Positions 1-6,344 of a DNA stretch of 7,073 nucleotides are shown in pieces; within the stretch, counting starts at the first letter, position 1; every line of letters starts with the position of its first letter. Source of the DNA: Acidobacteriota bacterium (GTDB lineage: Bacteria; Acidobacteriota; Polarisedimenticolia; J045); contig JAMOQA010000511.1 of assembly GCA_027064265.1 (NCBI GenBank), forward strand, positions 1 through 7,073, given 5' to 3'. The notes under the pieces were generated by a model, which did not search any database, was not told where the DNA came from, and was given only the letters and a program-made list of their open reading frames with translations. Position numbers and translations under genes: made by a program.

Positions 1-2574
1 CGGGAAGCCCTCGAGAAGATGCTCGAAGCGGTGCCCGGTCACCCGGCGGCGCTGCGCACCCTGGTCCGCTACGACCTGGCATACGGACGGGAGGACGAGG
101 CCCTCGCCCTGGCCGGTCGGGGACTCGCCGCATGCGACGGCCGGGACCCGTTCCTCGCCGCCTGGATGGCGCTGGCCCGGGACGAGCGGGGGTTCCCCGG
201 CGGCGCTCTCGCCGCCCTGCGGCGGATCGCGCGGGATGCTCCCCGCCAGCCCGTCGTGCTGGAACGGATCGGGGCCCTGGCGCGACGCGTCGGGCTGCCG
301 GGAGTGGCCCGGCGGGCGTGGGAGCGCTACCTCGCCATGCACGGCCGGGACGACGAGGTCCGGGTGCAGCTGCTGCGCCTCCTCGAGGACGCGGCGGACG
401 TCCCCGCCGCGCTCCGCGTCCTCGAACGGGCCCGGGAACTCCGGCCCCTCGACGTGACATGGACCACCCGGACGGCGGACCTGCTCCTCGGCCTCGGCCG
501 TCCCGACGAGGCTCGCCGCCTGGTCGCCCGCCACCTGGCCCTGGCCCCGGGGAACCCCGACCTCCTCCGGCTCGCGGGGGAGGCCGCCCTCGCCAGCGGA
601 GAACCAGGGGCGGCGGTTGCCGCGTTCCGGGAGCTGGTCGACCGGGGGCTCGACACGGGCCACTACGCCGAGCGGATCGCCGCCCTGACCGGCAGCGAGG
701 ACACCTTCGGCGAGGCGTATGCCATCGAGCCGGGCGAGGCGCAGGCGATCGAGGCCGAGCATCCCCTCGCGGGAGACCCGGAAGCGGTCGTGGTCTCCCA
801 GGTCACGGCCTGGCGCCTCCAGCCGAGCGGCCTCGCCACCCGGTTCCACCAGGTGCTGATCCGGGTCCGTCACCCGGAACAGGCGGACTGGCTCCGCGCG
901 TACGGGGTCGTCTCCTGGTCCCCCGCCCTGCGGTCCGTCCGCCTGCTCGAGGCGAAGATCGTGCGGGCCGACGGAAGCATCCTTCCCGCGGAACGCCGGG
1001 AATCCTCCCTGCTGCGGGACCCGGAACTCCGGATGTGGTACGACACGCGCCAACTCCAGGCCCTCTTCCCCCGCTTCCAGGAGGGAGACCTGCTGGAGAT
1101 CCGCTACCGGGTCACGGACCGGGGTCCCGCGAATCCCCTCGCCGATGGGTACTTCGGCGACATCGTCGTCCTCGGCCGGAACATCCCGGTGCTGCGGACC
1201 CTCCTCGTCATCGACGCGCCCGAGGGCCTGCCGGTCCACCGGGACCTCCTCCATCTCCCGGGACCCGCGCGGGAGGAGGAGCTCCCGGCGGAGCCGGGCC
1301 GAAAGGTCCGGGCGATCCGCCTGGGCCCGCTGCCCGCCCTGCGGAACGTCCCCTGGGCGCCGCCCCGGGAGGAACGTGCCCCCGTCGCCGTGCTGGGAAC
1401 CGTCGACACCTGGGACCACCTGGGGGCCCTGTACGCCAGGCTTCTCGAGGATGCCTCCCACCCGGACGCGGACATCCGCGCCGAGGTGCGGAAGCTGCTT
1501 GCCGATCGTCCGTCCCGGCGGGAGGCGGTCCGGCGGATCTACGAGTGGGTCCTCGAGAACACCCGTTACGTCGCCCTCGAGCTGGGGATCCACGCCGTCA
1601 AGCCCTACGACGTCAAGGCGGTCTTCCGCCGGCGGCACGGCGACTGCAAGGACAAGGCCGCCCTGATGGTGACCATGCTCCGCCTTGCCGGGATCGATGC
1701 CCACGTCGCGCTGCTGCGCAGCCGGGACCGGGGGGACTTCGCGGCGCAGGTCCCGACCTTCGCCGCGTTCGATCACGCGATCGTCCGGGTCGAGGACCCG
1801 GACCTCTGGCTCGACGGCACCGTCCTCCACTACGGGCTCGGGGAGCTGCCGGGAGGAGACCGGGGCGCCCTCGCGCTGGTGGTCGACGAGAACCCCCCGG
1901 GCGGCCGCCTGGTCACGACACCGGCCCCCCGGCCGGACGATTCCGTCTCCCGCTGGGAGGAGGACCTGCTTCCCGAGCGGGACGGCGCCGCCCAGGTCCG
2001 GGTCTCGCTCGTGGCCCGCGGGGAGGCCGCCGCCCGGGAGCGGAGCTTCTTTCGCCTGGCGGACCGTCCACGGGCGGTGCTCGCGAGTCGCCTCCGCAGA
2101 CGCTGGCCCGACGTCACGCTCCTCGACGCCAGGATCGGGCCGACGAGGCTCCGGGACGCGGAGGTCTCCTGGTGGGCCTCCCTGCGGGACGAGGGCCTCG
2201 GCCGCCGCGAGCAGGACGGTACCGTCAGTTTCCCCCTGGCCCTCCACGTGCCCCGGCCGCAGGTCCAGCCCCCTTCGCCCGGGAGAGAAGTGCCCGTCCG
2301 GCTGCCCCTTCCCTGGCACGTGACCACGGACGCCCGCTGGAAACTGCCTCCGGGCGTGGAGCTGGTCGACCTGCCGCGCCCGGTGCGGCTTTCCTCCCCC
2401 TGGGTCTCGCTGGACCTCTCGGTCCGGGAAGGTCGCGCAGGCGTCCAGGTCCGGATCGACCTGGTCTTCCGGGGCGGCGACGTGGCGCCGGCGGACTTCG
2501 GCCGGTTCTCCGAGATCCTGCGCCGGGTCCGGGAAGCCCTGGACCAGCGCATCGTCACGAGGTGGCTGCCATGA
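1..2574 (+). CDS. TPR - DUF3857 - transglutaminase-like protein, catalytic triad intact (5' partial)
   Basis: The frame is open from base 1 (REALEK precedes the first ATG at 19), and the sequence begins inside a TPR array, so the true start is upstream; 857 residues are visible. Counting from the ATG at 19: residues 1-225 are TPR-like helical pairs (for example LRLAGEAALASGEPGAAVAA); about 255-460 match DUF3857, a beta-rich domain with motifs such as VRADGSILP and FQEGDLLEIRYRV; about 497-605 are a transglutaminase-like core; 630-851 are a beta-rich C-terminal region. The core has HGDCKDKA (Cys543), FDHAIV (His586) and LWLDGT (Asp599), in the order and spacing of the papain-like transglutaminase triad, so it should be an active enzyme. 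Proteins of this architecture are generally exported to the periplasm; the reaction (crosslinking, peptidase or amidase) and substrate are not known. No signal peptide can be seen because the N-terminus is missing. The stop overlaps the next gene by 4 bp. Sure of gene and domains, unsure of function. Confidence 0.93.
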   Translation, partial: REALEKMLEAVPGHPAALRTLVRYDLAYGREDEALALAGRGLAACDGRDPFLAAWMALARDERGFPGGALAALRRIARDAPRQPVVLERIGALARRVGLPGVARRAWERYLAMHGRDDEVRVQLLRLLEDAADVPAALRVLERARELRPLDVTWTTRTADLLLGLGRPDEARRLVARHLALAPGNPDLLRLAGEAALASGEPGAAVAAFRELVDRGLDTGHYAERIAALTGSEDTFGEAYAIEPGEAQAIEAEHPLAGDPEAVVVSQVTAWRLQPSGLATRFHQVLIRVRHPEQADWLRAYGVVSWSPALRSVRLLEAKIVRADGSILPAERRESSLLRDPELRMWYDTRQLQALFPRFQEGDLLEIRYRVTDRGPANPLADGYFGDIVVLGRNIPVLRTLLVIDAPEGLPVHRDLLHLPGPAREEELPAEPGRKVRAIRLGPLPALRNVPWAPPREERAPVAVLGTVDTWDHLGALYARLLEDASHPDADIRAEVRKLLADRPSRREAVRRIYEWVLENTRYVALELGIHAVKPYDVKAVFRRRHGDCKDKAALMVTMLRLAGIDAHVALLRSRDRGDFAAQVPTFAAFDHAIVRVEDPDLWLDGTVLHYGLGELPGGDRGALALVVDENPPGGRLVTTPAPRPDDSVSRWEEDLLPERDGAAQVRVSLVARGEAAARERSFFRLADRPRAVLASRLRRRWPDVTLLDARIGPTRLRDAEVSWWASLRDEGLGRREQDGTVSFPLALHVPRPQVQPPSPGREVPVRLPLPWHVTTDARWKLPPGVELVDLPRPVRLSSPWVSLDLSVREGRAGVQVRIDLVFRGGDVAPADFGRFSEILRRVREALDQRIVTRWLP
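1507..1833 (+). other. Transglutaminase-like catalytic core, intact Cys-His-Asp
   Basis: This is the catalytic domain of the first gene. The nucleophile Cys is the TGC codon at 1645-1647 in the motif GDCKDKAAL. The His is the CAC at 1774-1776 in FDHAIVRV. The Asp is the GAC at 1813-1815 in LWLDGT. All three are followed or preceded by the hydrophobic strands usual in bacterial transglutaminase-like domains linked to DUF3857. The domain edges are approximate. Confidence 0.88.
2368..2384 (+). repeat. 17-bp exact direct repeat, copy 1 (encodes DLPRPV)
   Basis: GACCTGCCGCGCCCGGT occurs here and again at 6102-6118. Both copies encode DLPRPV at the equivalent place near the C-terminus of the two paralogous proteins, followed in each by a Ser-Pro-aromatic-x-Ser-Leu segment (SSPWVSL here, RSPFGSL in the second gene). 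It is best read as conserved coding sequence from an old duplication and not as a mobile repeat. Confidence 0.8.
2559..2564 (+). promoter_or_regulatory. Ribosome binding site of the second gene
   Basis: GAGGTG lies inside the last codons of the first gene, 6 bases before the ATG at 2571. It supports this start over in-frame ATGs further upstream, which lie in a frame running under the first gene. Together with the ATGA overlap it suggests translational coupling. An alternative in-frame ATG at 2580 would shorten the product by three residues without changing its signal peptide. Confidence 0.65.
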
Positions 2575-2660
2575 AGCGGATGGTCGCAAGGGTTCTCCCG
2601 GTCGCGGTCGTCCTCCTGGCCCTCCTGGCCGCGGGTTCCTCCCCGACGCTCGCCGCAGCC
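2571..2660 (+). other. Sec-type signal peptide of the second gene
   Basis: The first 30 residues have a basic N-region (MKRMVAR), a hydrophobic core (VLPVAVVLLALLAAG) and a small-residue C-region ending LAAA before GPDQ, which fits cleavage at an Ala-x-Ala site near residue 30. No lipobox cysteine is present, so it is not a lipoprotein. The core includes a 9-bp tandem duplication, CCTCCTGGC at 2612-2620 and 2621-2629. Confidence 0.85.
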
Positions 2661-5600
2661 GGACCCGACCAGGGCTGGACCGCCCTCGCCGCCGGACGGG
2701 ACGACGAGGCCCGCGCCTTCTTCCGCGACCGTCTCGCCGAGGAACCGGCCGACATCCGGGCCGCCCTCGGCCTCGCCACCCTCCTCGAGGGGGGCGGCGA
2801 TCCCGCCGGCGCCGCATCGGTCCTGGCCGGCACCCTCGAGGCGGGGGGAGGGGGTCCCCTTGCCGCCGGCGCCGCCGTCCACCTGCTGGCGATCTCCGCC
2901 CTGCAACCGGACGGGGGCGCGTCGCTCCTCCCCCTGGTGCGCCGCCTCGCGGAGACCCCGGACGATCGCTTCCCCCCCGAGCTGCGGGACATCGCGGCGG
3001 CGGTCCTCTCGGACGTCCTCTCCCGGGCGGGCCGGGGAGAGGAGGGACTCTCCGCCCTCGTCGACCCGGGACACCGGGTCACGCGGTGGACCCTGGTCGG
3101 TCCGTACGGGCGGTTCTCCCCCCTGGCCCTCGACCGCTCGTTCCCGCCCGAGGACGGCTTCCTCGATGGAACCCCGGGAACCGGGGCCTCACCCTGGCCA
3201 CCCTTCCGGCTCGAGACTTCCTTCCCGGACGGGCGCGTCCTGGTGCCGCCGGCGTTCCGCCAGGTGGGGGTCGTCTACGCCGCCTGCGAGGTGGAGGTCG
3301 CGGAGCCCCGGGTCCTCCGGGTCGTCGCCGGCGCTTCCGGGTCGTTCCGCCTGTTCCTCGACGGCCGCGAGATCCTCGCGGCCGACCGGCGGCGGGAGCG
3401 GCCGCCCCGGTTCCTCGCCGGCCGCGTCGAGCTGGTCCCGGGCCGGCACCGGTTCCTGGCGAAGCTGGACAACTCCCTGCGCCTCGCCGACTTCGTCCTC
3501 GCCCTGCACCCGCTCGACGGCGGCCCCCCGCTCGCGGCCGTCGCCGCGGGGCCGGCTCCCCTCCCTCCCGCCGGTTCCCGGTCCCGCTCCCTCCCCTGCA
3601 CCCTGGACTCCGTGACGCCGGAGGAAGGCCCCGACGACCCGGCGGCGCTCCTGGCGGCCGCGTGGTGGACCCGGGCCCGGGGACTCGACCGGGTTACCGG
3701 CGCCCTGCTCGAGACGGCCCGGAAGACCTGGCCCGACTCCCCGGTCTTCGCCTGGCTTCTCGGCGACTTCCTGCGCACGGGAGAAACCGGCCTGGCCCCC
3801 GAGAAGGACCTGGCCCGGGCCCGCTCGCTCCTGGAGGAAGCGGTGCGGAAGGACCCCGGCCTCCTGCGGGCCGACCTGCTCCTGGCCGGGATGGACGAAC
3901 ACGCCGGCCGCGCGGACGAGGCCCTCCGGCGGGCCCGGAAGGTCCTCGAAGCCCGCCCGGACCAGGTGGAGGCGCTGCTCCTCGTCCACCGGGTCGCCGC
4001 GGCGCGGGGATGGCGGACGGAGGCCGCGGAGGCCCTCGAGCGGGTCGTGGCCCTGGCCCCCGGCCGTGAAGGGGTCCTCGACGCGCGCATCGACTTCGAT
4101 CGGCGGTTCCGGCGGCTCGACGACCTGCGGGACGCCCTCGCCGAGCTGCACCGGCGGGACCCGGTCGACGACGACTGGCCCGACTTCCTGGCGGCCGCGG
4201 GACGCCACGAGGAGGCGATCGCCGCCTGGCGCGAGATGGTGCGCCGCCGGCCGGCCTACCTCTACGCGCGGCTCGCCCTCGCCCGGGCCCTCCTGGACGC
4301 GGACCGTCTCCGCGAGGCGCTGGAGGTCCTCCGGGATGCCCGCCGCGCCTTTCCCCGCGAGGGGGGAATCCCCCTGCGCATGGCGGCGACGGTGGCCCTT
4401 CTCGGCCAGGAGGACGAAACGGTGAGCCTCCTGCGCCAGGCCCTCGAGCTGAACCCGGCGCGGGTCGGCCTGTGGCGGGTCCTCGCCCGGCGCGGCCGGG
4501 ACGACCCGTTCGTCGGCTGGCTGGTCGACCCGGAGGAGGTCCTGCGGGACGTGCCGACCCCGGAGCCGGGGACCGACGCCTCTCTCCTCGCCGACATCGC
4601 GGTGGTGAAGGTCCACCCGGACGGCAGCCAGACCGAGCTCTACCAGGGGGTGCACAAGGTCTGGACCCGGAAGGGGGTCGAGCAGGAAGGAGAGCTCGAG
4701 GTGATGCCCGGGGCGAGACTCGAGACGCTCCAGGTCTGGAAACCGGACGGCCGGATCGTCGACGTGGATCCCCGCGCGGGGCCGCCCTTCAACCTGCCCG
4801 GGCTCGCCCCGGGCGACGCGATCGTCTACACCTGGCGCCGCTGGATCCCCCCCTGGAGCCCGGTTCCCGGGGCGCTGGACAACCGGTCCGTGTTCCTCTT
4901 CCAGGGGCCGGATCGCAGCTTCCAGCTCTCCCGCTACGTGGTGTTCCACGATCCCGCGCTGCCGGTCCGGGCGTGCGGCAACGAGGAGGGTCTCGCGACC
5001 ACCGACGAGATCCGGGGCGGCCTGCGGGTCCGCTCCTGGACCGCCCGGGGAATGGACCGGCTCCAGCCCGAGCCCCACGTGCCCGACCCCCTCGAGGTCG
5101 TTCCCCACGTGCGCCTCGAGCTGGGACTATCGTTCTCCGACCTGGGCGACATGATCCGCTCGGCCCTCGTCGGCATGCTCCGTCCGGACGACCCCTTGCC
5201 GGAACTGGCGGAAGAGATTCGGCGGCGCGCCGCGGCCGGTGGCGACGGGCCGGAACCGGTGCGCCTCGCGCGGGCGATGCACCGGCTGCTCTGCGAGCGG
5301 ATGGACCCGGGGGGGGCGGCCTTCCGGCCGGGGGTGCCGGCGAGCGCCGCGGCCTCCGCCGGGGAGGGAAACCGCGCGGTCGTGGCCCTGGCCCTCGGCC
5401 GCATGCTGGGCCTCGAGGCACGCCTGGTCCTCGCCCGGCCATCCTGGATGAGGGGCCGCAACCTCGACTGCCCGAGCCCCACCCTGTTCTCCTACCCGGT
5501 GGTGGAGATCCTCGTCCCGGGGGGGGCCGTCTTCCTCGACTACAACGGAACGAACCACCCCTTCGACCGGCTCCCGGTGCAGCTCGCGGGGGGAGATGCC

Positions 5601-6344
5601 CTCGAGGTCCCGCTGGACCTGGATCACCCGGTGCGGCTGATCAACCTGCCGGACCGCCCCCCGGAGTTCCTGGCCGAGCGGACGGCCGAGCTGGCCCTCA
5701 CCGGCGACGGCCGGGTCGAGGGCACCCTCGTCCTCGTGCTCCGGGAGGGGTACGCGGACACCCTGCGGTCGCTCCTCGCCGAGGTCTCGGCGGACGACAT
5801 GCCGCGGGTCTTCCGGGGCCTGGCGGCCGATTCCTTCCCGGGCGCCGAGGTGATCTCGTCCCGGATCGAGGGAGCGGACAAGGGCGAGGAAGGGCCGGTG
5901 ACGATCACCCTCGAGATCCGTGGCGGGACCTTCGCCCGACGGATCGCGACGGGCTTCGCCCTTCCCCTCGTGCTCCACCGGGCGAACCTGCTCGCGGAGT
6001 ACGGGACGCTGCCGACCCGGCGCCAGCCGCTGCTCCTCGATGCCGGGATCTTCCGCCGGGACGTCCTCCGGGTCCGGCTGCCGGAGGGGCTTGCGCCACG
6101 GGACCTGCCGCGCCCGGTTTCGATCCGGTCCCCGTTCGGCTCTCTCTCGCTCGTCGCCCGGGGCGGGGACGGGTTCCTCGAGCTGCGCCGGGAACTGCTG
6201 GTCCCCTATCGCCGGGTCGAACCGGGCGACGAGTACCGGGCCTTCCGGAGCTTCGCCCGTTCCGTCGACGAGGCCGAGGAGATGGAAGTCCGGGTCGAGG
6301 TGGCGAGCCCCTCCCTCGCGGCTCCCGGCGGAGCGAGCCGATGA
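2571..6344 (+). CDS. Secreted TPR / beta-sandwich / DUF3857 protein with a degenerate transglutaminase-like domain
   Basis: Complete, 1257 residues. Residues 1-30 are a signal peptide, so the mature protein should be periplasmic or surface-exposed. Residues 32-165 are TPR-like helices. About 165-315 form a beta-rich segment beginning WTLVGPYG and containing YAACEVEV, SFRLFLDGREIL and LVPGRHRFLAKLDN, which resembles jelly-roll sugar-binding-type modules. About 355-640 are further TPRs (ALEVLRDARRAFP, LLRQALELNP). About 670-860 are DUF3857-like (VHPDGSQTELYQGVHKVWTR, LAPGDAIVYTWRRW). About 895-1000 align with the transglutaminase core of the first gene, but GDCK has become GEGN (Gly933 for Cys) and FDHAIV has become FSYPVV (Tyr975 for His), with only Asp990 kept. 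Residues 1035-1257 match the first protein's C-terminal region, including DLPRPV. It is therefore a paralogue of its neighbour, probably non-catalytic, acting as a scaffold, binding partner or regulator; that role is inference. The start is set by the RBS, the signal peptide and the 4-bp overlap; the stop overlaps the third gene by 4 bp. Confidence 0.93.
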   Translation: MKRMVARVLPVAVVLLALLAAGSSPTLAAAGPDQGWTALAAGRDDEARAFFRDRLAEEPADIRAALGLATLLEGGGDPAGAASVLAGTLEAGGGGPLAAGAAVHLLAISALQPDGGASLLPLVRRLAETPDDRFPPELRDIAAAVLSDVLSRAGRGEEGLSALVDPGHRVTRWTLVGPYGRFSPLALDRSFPPEDGFLDGTPGTGASPWPPFRLETSFPDGRVLVPPAFRQVGVVYAACEVEVAEPRVLRVVAGASGSFRLFLDGREILAADRRRERPPRFLAGRVELVPGRHRFLAKLDNSLRLADFVLALHPLDGGPPLAAVAAGPAPLPPAGSRSRSLPCTLDSVTPEEGPDDPAALLAAAWWTRARGLDRVTGALLETARKTWPDSPVFAWLLGDFLRTGETGLAPEKDLARARSLLEEAVRKDPGLLRADLLLAGMDEHAGRADEALRRARKVLEARPDQVEALLLVHRVAAARGWRTEAAEALERVVALAPGREGVLDARIDFDRRFRRLDDLRDALAELHRRDPVDDDWPDFLAAAGRHEEAIAAWREMVRRRPAYLYARLALARALLDADRLREALEVLRDARRAFPREGGIPLRMAATVALLGQEDETVSLLRQALELNPARVGLWRVLARRGRDDPFVGWLVDPEEVLRDVPTPEPGTDASLLADIAVVKVHPDGSQTELYQGVHKVWTRKGVEQEGELEVMPGARLETLQVWKPDGRIVDVDPRAGPPFNLPGLAPGDAIVYTWRRWIPPWSPVPGALDNRSVFLFQGPDRSFQLSRYVVFHDPALPVRACGNEEGLATTDEIRGGLRVRSWTARGMDRLQPEPHVPDPLEVVPHVRLELGLSFSDLGDMIRSALVGMLRPDDPLPELAEEIRRRAAAGGDGPEPVRLARAMHRLLCERMDPGGAAFRPGVPASAAASAGEGNRAVVALALGRMLGLEARLVLARPSWMRGRNLDCPSPTLFSYPVVEILVPGGAVFLDYNGTNHPFDRLPVQLAGGDALEVPLDLDHPVRLINLPDRPPEFLAERTAELALTGDGRVEGTLVLVLREGYADTLRSLLAEVSADDMPRVFRGLAADSFPGAEVISSRIEGADKGEEGPVTITLEIRGGTFARRIATGFALPLVLHRANLLAEYGTLPTRRQPLLLDAGIFRRDVLRVRLPEGLAPRDLPRPVSIRSPFGSLSLVARGGDGFLELRRELLVPYRRVEPGDEYRAFRSFARSVDEAEEMEVRVEVASPSLAAPGGASR
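3063..3515 (+). other. Beta-sandwich (jelly-roll-like) module between TPR blocks
   Basis: Residues about 165-315 of the second protein interrupt the helical TPR pattern with a beta-rich stretch. Its features are an opening W-x-x-x-G-P-x-G (WTLVGPYG), FPPEDG, an alternating hydrophobic strand VVYAACEVEV, a turn-containing SFRLFLDGREI, and a closing GRHRFLAKLDN. This series resembles the galactose-binding-like or PA14-like folds that hold a displayed 'DG' or 'NG' turn and a late 'G-x-N/H-x-x-L-x-K' strand. No counterpart is visible in the part of the first protein that lies in the window. The ligand is unknown, and the fold is inferred from pattern only. Confidence 0.55.
5253..5570 (+). other. 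Degenerate transglutaminase-like core (Cys to Gly, His to Tyr)
   Basis: This part of the second gene aligns with the catalytic core of the first. GEGNRAVVALALGRMLGLEA lies opposite GDCKDKAALMVTMLRLAGID; the nucleophile position is GGA at 5367-5369 (Gly933). FSYPVVEI lies opposite FDHAIVRV, with TAC at 5493-5495 (Tyr975) at the His position. AVFLDYNG lies opposite DLWLDGT, with GAC at 5538-5540 keeping the Asp. The flanking hydrophobic pattern is preserved, so the fold is probably retained without thiol chemistry. Confidence 0.78.
6102..6118 (+). repeat. 17-bp exact direct repeat, copy 2 (encodes DLPRPV)
   Basis: Second copy of the sequence at 2368-2384, in the same frame relative to the protein and at the homologous C-terminal position. 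The bases on either side differ, so the identity is confined to the DLPRPV motif. Confidence 0.8.
6330..6333 (+). promoter_or_regulatory. Weak ribosome binding site of the third gene
   Basis: GGAG lies 7 bases before the ATG at 6341, inside the last codons of the second gene. It is a modest match, consistent with a start that depends mainly on ribosomes terminating at the overlapping TGA (ATGA, 6341-6344). Confidence 0.5.

Noticed and set aside
1830..3074. 414-codon open frame on the minus strand across the first gene junction
   Set aside because: It runs opposite the C-terminus of the first gene and the start of the second, both of which have clear homology and signals; the product is low-complexity and charged.
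3172..3186. Perfect inverted repeat CCCCGG-GAA-CCGGGG as a terminator or regulatory hairpin
   Set aside because: It is a short stem inside the second gene with no T-run after it; at this GC content such stems are expected by chance.
3189..5108. 639-codon open frame on the minus strand
   Set aside because: It lies wholly opposite the second gene, is dominated by Gly/Pro/Arg/Glu with no recognisable domain, and arises because GC-rich codons rarely give stops on the opposite strand.
5239..5570. A frameshift (via the G tracts) as the cause of the missing Cys and His in the second protein
   Set aside because: The annotated frame aligns smoothly with the active paralogue on both sides and through the region, and the alternative + frame between the tracts encodes no GDCxDK- or DHxxV-like motif.
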